Shown: in pieces, positions 1-6,746 of the stretch
Layout: each line of letters begins with the position of its first letter
Numbering within the stretch: the stretch's first letter is position 1
Assembly: GCF_000374445.1 (NCBI RefSeq)
Contig: NZ_KB894415.1
Coordinates: 1-64,000 of the forward strand
DNA from: Actinokineospora enzanensis DSM 44649
Lineage (GTDB): Bacteria; Actinomycetota; Actinomycetes; Mycobacteriales; Pseudonocardiaceae
Reading direction: 5' to 3'
Length of the DNA: 64,000 nt
The notes under the pieces: generated by a model
What the model was told of the DNA's origin: nothing
Seen by the model: the letters and a program-made list of their open reading frames with translations, nothing else
The model's database searches: none
Made by a program: the position numbers and the translations under genes

Positions 1-78
1 GGCGGGGAGGGACGCGGCAGTGGGGATGGGGGCGTGTTTCCGGGCTGGTGGGCTGTGTGGCCGGGGGGCGCTGTCTGC

Positions 79-192
79 CTCCCTGGCCTCCCTGTCGGGG
101 GTGTTTGTGCTGTTGAGGGTGGGGAGGCAGGGGCAGGGAGGCGGGTAGGGAGTTCTCCCTGTCTGCCTGGTGGCTCCCTGCTGGTCTCCCTG
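79..192. repeat. CTCCCTG repeat cluster
   Basis: CTCCCTG occurs at 79, 88, 155, 174 and 186, and its complement CAGGGAG at 134. They are embedded in larger complementary GGGAGGCAGG / CCTGTCTGCC stretches that can pair with one another. The spacing is irregular, so this may be secondary structure rather than a protein-binding array. Confidence 0.5.
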
Positions 193-347
193 TCACGTCC
201 CTGGGGGGTGCGGGGCGTTCGGCGGGCCGGTTGCGGTGGCGTGGGGAGGGAGCGGGCGGGGGAGCAAACCCCGGTTTTCGGGGGTTCGGCCAGCGGCGGG
301 GGAGATGGTGTTGATCTTCCCCGGGTGGTGTTGTGCCTGGTGAGGGC

Positions 348-428
348 GGGGAAGGTGGGTGGGGAAGCAGGAGGGGATTTTCCCCCCGGTTCGGGTGCTT
401 CCCCACCTGCTTCCCCGTGTTCTTCCCC
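348..428. repeat. Inverted array of GGGGAAG / CTTCCCC boxes
   Basis: GGGGAAG lies at 348 and 361, and CTTCCCC at 398, 410 and 422; the last three are exactly 12 bp apart. The two orientations face a central GGGGATTTTCCCC stretch. A further CTTCCCC is at 316. The phasing and symmetry suggest a protein-binding array (inference). Confidence 0.6.
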
Positions 429-446
429 GCTGTGTGCGGGGTGGTG

Positions 447-647
447 TCAGGCGGCTGGCTGGCGGCTGAGCCGTTGGGTGAAGGTGGTGAGGGCGTCGTG
501 AGGGACGCGGCGGAGGCGTCCGATGCGGACGGTGTGGATGTCGCCGGTCTTGATGAGCGCGTACATGCGGGTGCGGCTGATGGACAGTTGCGCGGCGGCC
601 GCTTCGACGGTGTGCAGGACGCGGGCGGCGGGGGTAGTGGTGTCCAC
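447..647 (-). CDS. Excisionase-like helix-turn-helix protein
   Basis: A 66-residue protein made almost entirely of an HTH_17 / excisionase-family winged helix: residues about 12-50 give a helix ending in SISRTRMYALIKTG followed by the wing HTVRIGRLRRVP. Such proteins direct excision of pSAM2-type elements or act as small AlpA-like activators. The GTG start at 647 is preceded by AAGGA at a normal distance. It is transcribed in the same direction as the DUF3987 gene but lies 680 bp beyond it. Its fold resembles the N-terminal domain of the protein at 4172-4681. The family call is good; excisionase function is inferred from size and context. Confidence 0.75.
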   Translation of the reverse strand: MDTTTPAARVLHTVEAAAAQLSISRTRMYALIKTGDIHTVRIGRLRRVPHDALTTFTQRLSRQPAA

Positions 648-729
648 TGTGGAGATTCCTTCCGGTCGGTGCGGGCGGGGGTGTCGAGCGGTCCGGCGGG
701 TGGTGCGGCCCGGGGAACGCGGCGGGGTG

Positions 730-817
730 CCGCTAGGTGCTAGGGCGCTGGTGGTGGCGGGTGCGGGCCGCTAGTGGGGGTGCTAGGTCTAGCGGGGCGG
801 GCCGCTAGGTCTAGCGG
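730..817. repeat. GCTAG-containing inverted repeats
   Basis: CCGCTAG and CTAGCGG boxes recur here, ending in the near-palindrome CCGCTAGGTCTAGCGG at 802-817. GCTAGGTCTAGCGG at 782 is a second copy of the right part. GGCCGCTAGTGGGG near 765 recurs inside the coding region around 3680-3692. These are probably binding sites for an element-encoded protein (inference). Confidence 0.55.
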
Positions 818-869
818 CTCCTGCGCGCTCTCCCCGGCCCGGCACGCGGGGGGCGGGGTAGGGGTGGAG

Positions 870-975
870 AGTGACAGGTCAGGGGCGGTGTCACGAGTCG
901 TGACAGGTGCGTGACACCGGTCGTGACAGGGGACGTGACACTCGCGTGAGGGGTGCCGTGACAGTCGCGTGACAA
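870..975. repeat. Helically phased CGTGAC iterons
   Basis: CGTGACA/C-type boxes start at 899, 910, 922, 934, 957 and 968, with a degenerate copy (CGTGAG) at 945. Successive starts are 11 or 12 bp apart, about one helical turn. An inverted TGTCACG lies at 889 and another GTGACA at 871. Direct repeats phased by one turn are typical of replication-initiator or regulator binding arrays. Placement between xis and rep makes an origin or rep-control site the likeliest role. Confidence 0.7.
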
Positions 976-1214
976 GATCATCCGGGGTTCTCCTGGTTCT
1001 CTACGCGCAGCCGCGCGCGGGAAGCGGTCGGGCGGGGTGCCCAGGGCTTGTTCGGGGCGGTTTTCGCGGGCCGGCGGGAGGGGGTCCCGTGGGTCCCGTT
1101 GGCGGTGTTCGTGCTGGTCGGGGCGCGGGAGTCCGGTACGGGACCGGGGCGGGACTAGTCCCGTACCGGGGGCGGGGGTCCCGTGCGGGGTCCCGCGTGT
1201 CCGGTGGCGGGGCT

Positions 1215-1346
1215 GACGAACTTGACGAACTAACGAACTATGGGTGTGACCTGGGGTTTTGTCGGGGGGTTAGTTCGTCGTGACGAACTAAGGTGTTCGG
1301 GTTTGTGCTGGTGGCGGGCATAGTTCGTTAGTTCGTCAGGTTCGTC
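1215..1346. repeat. Large inverted repeat with central palindrome, built of ACGAAC boxes
   Basis: The left arm (1215-1242) and right arm (1319-1346) are inverted copies matching at 27 of 28 positions. Midway, 1270-1291 is a palindrome with 10-bp arms (TTAGTTCGTC, 2-bp gap, complement). All parts are made from the ACGAAC box, about eight copies in total. The right arm overlaps the last codons and stop of the DUF3987 gene. It could be an origin, a resolution site or a terminator-like structure. Confidence 0.75.
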
Positions 1347-2788
1347 GTGGCGGTGTAGATCTCGGTTGGTCGTCCGGTGGTGCGTCGGGTGGTGCGGGTG
1401 ACGCGACCGGCGTCGACCAGGCGGGCGAGAAGGGCGTCGGGGTCGATGCCGCGTCGTTTGGCGTTGCCCTGGTAGTGGTCGGTGGTCACGTCCCTCTTCG
1501 TGCGGCCCTGCGGCCCGGCGGCGGTGATGTAGGCGAGCAGGGCGGTCAGCGCGGTGTCGGGGCGCAGGATCGCTTGGGCGGAGGCGATGCTGTAGCGCAC
1601 GAGTGCGGCGGCGGCGTGCAGGTGGTGGGTGGTGATGTGGGGGGTGCGGTCGAGTGCGGCGTAGGTGGCGGCGATGCGCAGGCAGTTGGGCACGGCCCGG
1701 GAAGTGAACTGGGCAAGCACGGGGTCACCGTCCCCGTCGGATCCGGGGCCGCCGAACTCCAGGTAGAACCGTTGCCAGGTCTGGATGGCGTCGGGGGCGA
1801 TCTGGATGCGGTCCAGGCGTGAGCCTGCGGTGAGTCGGTCGGCCAGGGCGGCGCCGAACTGGAGCAGGAGGGTGTGGTCGACGGGTTCGGGGATGGGCAG
1901 GAACTTGGATTGGGCGACGGCGACGGGCAGGAAGCGGTTGTAGGTGCCGCCTGCCATGTCGGTGGCGGAGACTTTGGCGGAGAACTCCTGGGGGGTGATG
2001 TGGGCGACGATGCCGATGTGGGTGTCGCGGGCGGTGCGGGCGTCGACGTTCAGGGTGGACAGGTCCCCGCCTTCCCAGGCGGCGCGCAGGGTGGCGGACA
2101 GCGTGTTGCCCTCACGCTTCATGCGCGCCATGACCGACGCCCATTCGGATTCGAAGGCCAGTAGCCGTGTGTCGCCTGCCGGGAGCAGCCCGCCGGGCTT
2201 CCCCTTGCCTTTGGCCTTGGCTGTCGGTCGGTCGTCGTCGGTGGCGAACACGGCGGCCAGTCCCTCGCCGGAGGACAGCCCGGATTTGATGTTCTCGTTG
2301 ACGAAGGCGGGGATGGCGTGGGCGAGCACGGCGCGGGCGACGTTGAACCCGGTGCCTTTTCGCCCGGTGCTGGTGTGGCCGATGACGATGGGCCAGGTGA
2401 GCAGGGGGTGGCGTTCGAACCCGCCGACGACCACGTGCGGTCCGGATCCCATCGCCGTGCCCGAGGCGGCCAGCAGGGTGGCCAGGACGTTGACGGGGTC
2501 GGCCTCGGTGAACGGGTCCAGGTGGGTGGCCACCTGGCCGAGGAAGGTGGTGAACACCGCCGGATCGGCCTGCGGGAGCCACTGCCGCATCTGTGCCACC
2601 TGACCGGCCATATCCATGGGGTCGGTGACGGAAGCGCTGAGCTCGCGCTCTGCGGTTGCGTCACCGGTGACGCAAGCGTCCTGGTCGCTTCCGTCACCAC
2701 CGTGGACAGGGGCCGGGACGGGGTAGAGCCTGCGACCCGGCCCGGCCGGGGTGGTGGGGTCGGGTGGGTTCGGTCGGGGCGTGCTCAC
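1328..2788 (-). CDS. DUF3987-family ATPase, probable replication protein
   Basis: A 486-residue protein with a P-loop at about 137-146 (GHTSTGRKGT), a conserved SSGEGL segment, a Walker-B-like LLAFESEW region and a C-terminal winged-helix-like tail. This matches the DUF3987/YfjI family of primase/helicase-like proteins common on mobile elements. I chose the GTG at 2788 because GGAGG sits just upstream; a frame open to 2998 adds only a low-complexity N-terminus overlapping the next gene. It is last in a five-gene minus-strand operon, and its final codons lie in a large inverted repeat. Acting as the element's replication initiator is inferred from family and position. Confidence 0.72.
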   Translation of the reverse strand: MSTPRPNPPDPTTPAGPGRRLYPVPAPVHGGDGSDQDACVTGDATAERELSASVTDPMDMAGQVAQMRQWLPQADPAVFTTFLGQVATHLDPFTEADPVNVLATLLAASGTAMGSGPHVVVGGFERHPLLTWPIVIGHTSTGRKGTGFNVARAVLAHAIPAFVNENIKSGLSSGEGLAAVFATDDDRPTAKAKGKGKPGGLLPAGDTRLLAFESEWASVMARMKREGNTLSATLRAAWEGGDLSTLNVDARTARDTHIGIVAHITPQEFSAKVSATDMAGGTYNRFLPVAVAQSKFLPIPEPVDHTLLLQFGAALADRLTAGSRLDRIQIAPDAIQTWQRFYLEFGGPGSDGDGDPVLAQFTSRAVPNCLRIAATYAALDRTPHITTHHLHAAAALVRYSIASAQAILRPDTALTALLAYITAAGPQGRTKRDVTTDHYQGNAKRRGIDPDALLARLVDAGRVTRTTRRTTGRPTEIYTATTNLTN

Positions 2789-2811
2789 GGTTCCTCCGGG
2801 ACGGGCGGGGG

Positions 2812-3096
2812 TCAGGCGGTGGCCGCGAGCACGCGGCGGGCAGTCAGGCGGGCATCGTTCAGCAGCTGCGGGAGCGCGAGGGTGCCCGCCTGTTCGGCCG
2901 CCAGCACCAGGGCGGTGACCTCCGGGACGCGGAACAGCGGGTCCGCGATGACCCCGGCGACGACGCGGGCGAGCCCGGCGGGCCCCAACCGGTGCCACTG
3001 GGCCTGGGTGTAGGGCAGCAGGTAGAGCACGGCCGCCACCGTGTCCACGGTGGGTGACCCGCCGTCCAGGGCGGTTCGGGGGCTGTTCGTACGCAC
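2812..3096 (-). CDS. Small hypothetical protein of the element operon
   Basis: I do not recognise this 94-residue protein. It has an Ala/Leu-rich helical middle (VDTVAAVLYLLPYTQAQW) and an alanine-rich C-terminus, with no clear motif or membrane segment. The GTG at 3096 is preceded by AAAGGAC at good spacing; an upstream GTG at 3168 has a poorer site. It lies 23 bp upstream of the DUF3987 gene start, so the two are probably cotranscribed. A replication accessory role is only a guess. Confidence 0.55.
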   Translation of the reverse strand: MRTNSPRTALDGGSPTVDTVAAVLYLLPYTQAQWHRLGPAGLARVVAGVIADPLFRVPEVTALVLAAEQAGTLALPQLLNDARLTARRVLAATA

Positions 3097-3354
3097 GGCG
3101 GAAGTCCTTTCGCGGGCGCCCGCGAACCCGGGTTCGCGGGCGGGATGAACTGGGGAATGAGGTGTCACGTCCCCGCTCGTCCCCGCCGGGCGGGAGGCGG
3201 CTGGAACAGTGGGGGGGCGAGAAGGGCGCGTGCCCCCACTGCTACAGCCGCTTTTGTGCTCTCCGAGCCCGGCTGTAGTCGACGACGAGGCGGGTGTGCC
3301 CCCTCGGTTCCAGCCGGGCGGGAGACGGCTGGAACCGGAAGGGGCGGGGTGGGT

Positions 3355-3726
3355 TCAGCGGCGGAGGCGGTCTCGGGCGCGGGTGCCGTGCCACAGGTCG
3401 ACCGCCAGTACCGCGCACATCGGGTCGCGGGTGTCACGGCCGCGTACGGCGTCGATACCGAGTCGGTCCACCGCGTCCAGCACCAACGCCGCGATCGCGG
3501 GCACGTCCGCGCCCGGATCGACCGGGACACCGGACAACTCCAGCGCGATGGCCGCCTCGCGACAGGACAGCACCACCGGAGCCTGTCCCTCACCGGCCAG
3601 CACGACCCGATCCCGGCCCAGACAAGACACCACGACCTGCCCCCGGTCCCGGGCGGACGGACGCCCCACTAGCCCCCTGGCCGCTAGTGGGGCGGCAGCG
3701 GCCGGACGGTCCAGGGTGCGGGTCAT
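3355..3726 (-). CDS. Hypothetical protein of the element operon
   Basis: Unrecognised 123-residue protein. The N-terminal 25 residues are Ala/Pro/Arg-rich; the rest is more ordered, with DRGQVVVSCLGRDRVVL followed by an Ala/Val/Asp-rich part ending near CAVLAVDLWHGTRARD. The ATG at 3726 overlaps the stop of the upstream gene by four bases (ATGA), implying translational coupling. The coding region contains a 12-bp inverted repeat (3662-3673 and 3683-3694) carrying the GCTAGTGGGG motif also seen near 770. Function unknown. Confidence 0.55.
   Translation of the reverse strand: MTRTLDRPAAAAPLAARGLVGRPSARDRGQVVVSCLGRDRVVLAGEGQAPVVLSCREAAIALELSGVPVDPGADVPAIAALVLDAVDRLGIDAVRGRDTRDPMCAVLAVDLWHGTRARDRLRR
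3662..3694. repeat. 12-bp inverted repeat inside a coding region
   Basis: CGCCCCACTAGC (3662-3673) and its exact complement GCTAGTGGGGCG (3683-3694) are separated by nine bases within the gene at 3355-3726. The GCTAGTGGGG core matches the copy near 770, which suggests an element-specific site rather than chance. Confidence 0.5.
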
Positions 3727-4175
3727 CGCGCACCCACCAGGTGCAACCGGGCCGCACGCGCGGGCTGAGGGGCGGGGTCGCCGTAGAGGCGGTCCACCAG
3801 GGCGAACAGGCGTTCGGCGATGTCGGCTGGCGGGGCGCCGTGTCCGCCGTTGACGATCGCGCACCGGGCATCGGCGATCTCGGTACCCGCGACCGCGACC
3901 AGGCACTCGCACACGATCCGATGGGTGTACCCGGGATCGGTCTCGAACGGCTCCAGACCCCGGTCCCAGTCCCCTCCGTCCCGGATGGTCTCCCACAACA
4001 ACGCCACCACATCCAACCTCGACAACGACACCGTCAAGGCCACCGTCACCGTCGCCGGATCCCGCGCACCCTCCCGAGGTCCCGAGATGAACTCCACCGG
4101 CCCGGAAACACTGCCCCGACCGGTACGGATCTCTCCCCGGGCCATCGCACCCGAAGCGTGCGGGTAACGGATCAT
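3723..4175 (-). CDS. Hypothetical protein of the element operon
   Basis: Unrecognised 150-residue protein. It begins MIRYPHASGAMARGEIR; the middle (VEFISGPREGARDP, then VTVALTVSLSRLDVVALLWE) has alternating hydrophobic strands, and a helical C-terminus contains ADIAERLFALVDRLYGD. It has one cysteine pair in HRIVCEC and ADARCAIV but no recognisable zinc motif. The start overlaps the upstream stop as ATGA, and the stop overlaps the next start in the same way, so three genes are translationally coupled. Function unknown. Confidence 0.55.
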   Translation of the reverse strand: MIRYPHASGAMARGEIRTGRGSVSGPVEFISGPREGARDPATVTVALTVSLSRLDVVALLWETIRDGGDWDRGLEPFETDPGYTHRIVCECLVAVAGTEIADARCAIVNGGHGAPPADIAERLFALVDRLYGDPAPQPARAARLHLVGAR

Positions 4176-4681
4176 CGGGTCACCCCCGTGGTGGTCGTGG
4201 CGGTGTAGGCGTCGCTGAGTTCCCGCGTCGCGGGGTGACGGCGGCAGGCGTACATCTCGCTGCCGTCCGGGGACTGGCCCACCGCGAAGTGCTCGACGTC
4301 GAACCCGCCGGACTGCACGTAGCTCAGGCCGCACAGCACGCACGCCTGCCCGTGCACCTGCGACTCGGTCAGCCCCTCGAACACCAGCGGCCCCCCGGCG
4401 GCTTGTGGGGCGGTAGTGGCCGGGCGGCCCGGAATGCGGGTCACGTCCCCCTCGTCAACAGCGGAAACCGACTCGCCCGCCACCACAAACGCCTGGTAGG
4501 CGTCCTCACCACACGCGTCGAGAAACACCGCCAGCGCTTCGGCCGTGATGCGTACCACCCTGCCGATCCGGACGGCATCTAGACGACCGTCACCGATAGC
4601 GCGGTAGATCGTGTGCGGCGACACGTCGAGCATCTCGGCCACTGCCTTGACCCGGTACAACGCGTTACGCTGGTACTGCAT
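4172..4681 (-). CDS. HTH_17 DNA-binding protein with Cys/His-containing C-terminus
   Basis: A 169-residue protein. Residues about 8-50 form an excisionase-type HTH (YRVKAVAEMLDVSPHTIYRA, wing VRIGRVVRI). After a linker, the C-terminal part has CVLCGLSY and, about 40 residues on, YACRRH, a possible zinc-binding set. The ATG at 4681 follows GGGAG at 7-nt spacing. It is the first gene of the five-gene operon and is transcribed away from the GntR gene across a region with two palindromes. It is probably an element regulator (activator or excision/replication control); the zinc site is inferred from residue pattern only. Confidence 0.65.
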   Translation of the reverse strand: MQYQRNALYRVKAVAEMLDVSPHTIYRAIGDGRLDAVRIGRVVRITAEALAVFLDACGEDAYQAFVVAGESVSAVDEGDVTRIPGRPATTAPQAAGGPLVFEGLTESQVHGQACVLCGLSYVQSGGFDVEHFAVGQSPDGSEMYACRRHPATRELSDAYTATTTTGVTR

Positions 4682-4752
4682 CGTGACTCCCAAGGTTCGA
4701 TGCGTCGCCCCGCCCGGTGTTGCACCACCGGGCGGGGTTTGCCACTTCACGG

Positions 4753-4831
4753 CTCCAGTACTTCAGTACTGAGGTACTGGAGTAGACGCTAGCGCACGCG
4801 AGAGACGAGCGCAATACCTCAGTACTGAGGT
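4753..4831. promoter_or_regulatory. Paired palindromic operators in the divergent control region
   Basis: 4753-4782 is a 30-bp near-perfect palindrome centred on CAGTACTG, with arms ending CTCCAGTAC / GTACTGGAG. 4816-4831 is the perfect 16-bp palindrome ACCTCAGTACTGAGGT. Both share the core TCAGTACTGA and lie between the HTH operon and the GntR gene. They are good candidates for autoregulatory sites of the GntR protein, as in KorSA-type control (inference). Confidence 0.75.
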
Positions 4832-4846
4832 GAGTAGAGTGGGCGC

Positions 4847-5617
4847 ATGAGCATCAACCCTGCCGACCCGCGCACCCCAGCGGAGCAGATTGCAGATCAA
4901 CTGCGTGACCAGATCGGCACGGGGGCATTGCCGCCAGGGGCGCGCCTTCCCTCCGAGCGTCAGCTGGCAGAGCGCTATGGCGTGAGCACCACTACAGCGG
5001 TCCGAGCGATCGAGCGCCTTAGAGACGAGGGCCTGGTGGTAAGCCGCCCGGGGGCAGGGAGGTTCGTGAGAGTGCCCCGGCAGCTGGTCCGTGTGGGATC
5101 AGACAGGTATGCACGTTGGCGTCGTGACGCCGGGAAGGCGCCGTTTCAAGCCGAGATGGAAGACGCGGGAATCGAGTGGCGGCAGGAGATCTTGGAGCTT
5201 GCCGAGGTACCAGCCGATGACGTGGTCGCGCATTGGCTGAATGTTGAGCCAGGAACCCCCGTTTGGGTACGTCGGCGACGAACCTGGGCCGAGGGAGAAC
5301 CGACCCAGTTGGCCGATTCATTCTATCGTCTGGAAGTCGTTTCCGGGACCGCGATCCAACAGGAGAACACCGGGCCAGGCGGGGGGCATGCGCGGTTGGA
5401 AGAACAAGGCTACCGGATTTCGCGTTTTCGCGAGGAAATCAGAGTTCGGATGCCTTCGGCGCAGGAGTCACATGATCTTCACCTTGCTGGCGGCACGCCA
5501 GTTGCGGAGCTACACAGGATCACCTATAGCGAATCGGGAGAGGTAGTAGAGTTCTTTCGATCTGTTATGGCTGGCGACAGACACATTTTCGGATACGAAT
5601 TCGAGGCACCCGAATGA
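4847..5617 (+). CDS. GntR-family (HutC/KorSA-like) repressor
   Basis: A 256-residue regulator. Residues about 12-75 are a GntR winged helix (EQIADQLRDQIGTGALPPGA, then LPSERQLAERYGVS and an R-rich wing). The C-terminal part is a UTRA-type ligand-binding domain (VRRRRTWAEGEPTQLADSFY). In pSAM2 a related protein (KorSA) represses element replication and transfer. TAGAGT at 4835-4840 lies six bases before the ATG with no ribosome-binding site, so the transcript is probably leaderless. Palindromes just upstream are likely operators. It is less GC-rich than the backbone and overlaps the next gene by four bases. Confidence 0.85.
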   Translation: MSINPADPRTPAEQIADQLRDQIGTGALPPGARLPSERQLAERYGVSTTTAVRAIERLRDEGLVVSRPGAGRFVRVPRQLVRVGSDRYARWRRDAGKAPFQAEMEDAGIEWRQEILELAEVPADDVVAHWLNVEPGTPVWVRRRRTWAEGEPTQLADSFYRLEVVSGTAIQQENTGPGGGHARLEEQGYRISRFREEIRVRMPSAQESHDLHLAGGTPVAELHRITYSESGEVVEFFRSVMAGDRHIFGYEFEAPE

Positions 5618-6420
5618 CCTTTTTTGTATCATTCGCGACAGTCCCAACACCTGGCGGGTTGAACGAGGACTACGTTGCCGTCGGCCCTGACTGGGCACTG
5701 GTGCTCGACGGCGCCACGGCGCCGACCGGGATCGAAAGTGGCTGCATTCATAATGTGCCATGGCTGGTGGGCAATCTTGCAAGCTGCCTGGCTTCACGGT
5801 TGTGTACTGAGTCTTCCGACTTGGCCGATATCCTCGCATCCGCGATAGAGGAGACCACGTCACGCCATGCCGACACCTGCGATACCCGAAATCCCGCCAG
5901 CCCCTCGTCAACCGTGGCAATGGCGCGATACGATGGCTCCACGATTGAGTATCTGACTTTGGCGGATAGCCCCATCGTTGTAGGCGCACACAATGGGCGG
6001 GCTCATGCGATCGTAGATGACCGAACGGCACACTTGCCTAGCTACAAGCCCGAGGATGTACGTGCAGCGCGAAATAGTCCGGGCGGATTCTGGGTTGCCA
6101 GCACAGTTCCGGACGCCGCATACCAGGCGGTTGTTGGCACATTGCGAACAGCGGACGTGTCCAGGCTGGCAATCCTAAGTGATGGCAGCGCACGTTATGT
6201 TGACCGGTTTGGATTGTCCGACTGGTCCGGACTCTTGAATGTAATGGAAATGTCCGGCCCCGGCGAGTTGATTGAACGCGTGCGTGCAGCCGAGATGCTC
6301 GAAACCGAGGATGACCGGCGGACGCGCAAGCTACGCGGGAAAGTGCATGACGATGCCACCGCAGTGCTGTTGCTGCCAGTGGCGAAGGGCGCAGGCACGG
6401 CCCAACGTGTTCACGGCTAG
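5614..6420 (+). CDS. PP2C-like protein phosphatase, cargo of the element
   Basis: A 268-residue protein with the metal-binding motifs of PPM/PP2C phosphatases: NED at 17-19, DG at 32-33 (ALVLDGATAP), SDG near 189 (LAILSDGS) and a terminal DD near 246 (HDDATAVLL). Such enzymes dephosphorylate Ser/Thr residues on proteins. It has no membrane segment. Its start overlaps the GntR stop (ATGA), so the two are coupled and share the repressor's control. It ends about 200 bp from the attachment site. Coding DNA is comparatively AT-rich, consistent with horizontal transfer. The fold is well supported; the substrate is unknown. Confidence 0.75.
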   Translation: MTFFVSFATVPTPGGLNEDYVAVGPDWALVLDGATAPTGIESGCIHNVPWLVGNLASCLASRLCTESSDLADILASAIEETTSRHADTCDTRNPASPSSTVAMARYDGSTIEYLTLADSPIVVGAHNGRAHAIVDDRTAHLPSYKPEDVRAARNSPGGFWVASTVPDAAYQAVVGTLRTADVSRLAILSDGSARYVDRFGLSDWSGLLNVMEMSGPGELIERVRAAEMLETEDDRRTRKLRGKVHDDATAVLLLPVAKGAGTAQRVHG

Positions 6421-6620
6421 GCCTGAGTCCCGAGGGGACGTGACCAGTTGCGGTGACACCGTCTACGCCAGAGGACACCACGCACTGTCGCGCGTTAGCA
6501 CTCGGCTCCAAGGGCTCAATCGGGGGCTCAGTCCCGACCGGTTCAGCCTGTCTCACTTGTTGCTGGGGTAGCCCTGATCAGCCTGTTCGGCGATACAGGA
6601 CAGCGTGGAACGTGGGATTC
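6421..6620. other. Non-coding end of the element
   Basis: The stretch between the phosphatase gene and the tRNA-Ser fragment holds no gene, hairpin or repeat that I can identify. Confidence 0.4.
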
Positions 6621-6626
6621 CAGAAT

Positions 6627-6682
6627 TGGAAATCGTGTTGGGTGTTAAAACCCTCGCGGGTTCAAATCCCGCATCCTCCGCA
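6627..6682 (+). other. Attachment-site copy: 3' fragment of tRNA-Ser(GGA)
   Basis: The sequence matches the 3' half of a serine tRNA: anticodon loop TTGGAAA, a long variable arm, T-arm CGCGGGTTCAAATCCCGC and acceptor strand ATCCTCC. No D-arm or 5' acceptor strand precedes it, so it is not a functional gene. Such 3' fragments mark the distal att site of elements that integrate into tRNA genes and restore the gene at the other end. Confidence 0.8.
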
Positions 6683-6746
6683 AGGTGGCCAAACGCCTGT
6701 CGCTCGGTATTTCCGGCGGCGGGCGTTTCGCCTTTTCCAGAGGGTG

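Larger units (their letters stand above)
1..446. other. Repeat-rich non-coding region downstream of the xis-like gene
   Basis: No convincing gene is seen on either strand. The frames that stay open are low-complexity and Gly/Pro/Arg-rich, as expected of very GC-rich non-coding DNA. The stretch holds two families of short repeats, listed separately. Its position beyond the xis-like gene suggests Int/Xis arm sites or a leader for an integrase further left (inference). Confidence 0.5.
1..6682. mobile_element. Right part of an integrated AICE-like element ending in a tRNA-Ser(GGA) 3' fragment
   Basis: The segment contains an excisionase-like HTH gene, a DUF3987-type ATPase and a GntR repressor with palindromic operators, and it ends at a 3' fragment of tRNA-Ser(GGA). 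This is the layout of actinomycete integrative and conjugative elements such as pSAM2 (family knowledge). The GntR and phosphatase genes are visibly less GC-rich than the chromosome to the right. No integrase or FtsK-like transfer gene is visible; the integrase and the intact tRNA should lie left of base 1 (inference). Without a transfer gene in view it could also be a non-conjugative integrated plasmid. Confidence 0.72.

Noticed and set aside
1-501. Open frames at the left edge as a possible integrase
   Set aside because: They are Gly/Pro/Arg-rich, lack the R-H-R-Y recombinase motifs and coincide with repeat DNA.
1215-1346. A CRISPR array from the repeated ACGAAC boxes
   Set aside because: The repeats are short, inverted and irregularly spaced, with no unique spacers of constant length and no cas genes.
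2788-2998. Extended N-terminus of the DUF3987 protein
   Set aside because: The extra residues are low-complexity and overlap the neighbouring gene, while the GTG at 2788 has a clear ribosome-binding site.
6620-6682. A functional tRNA-Ser(GGA) gene
   Set aside because: The 5' acceptor strand and D-arm are absent; only the part from the anticodon region to the 3' end is present.
1-6682. A prophage
   Set aside because: No capsid, tail, terminase or lysis genes are present; the gene set fits an integrative plasmid-like element.
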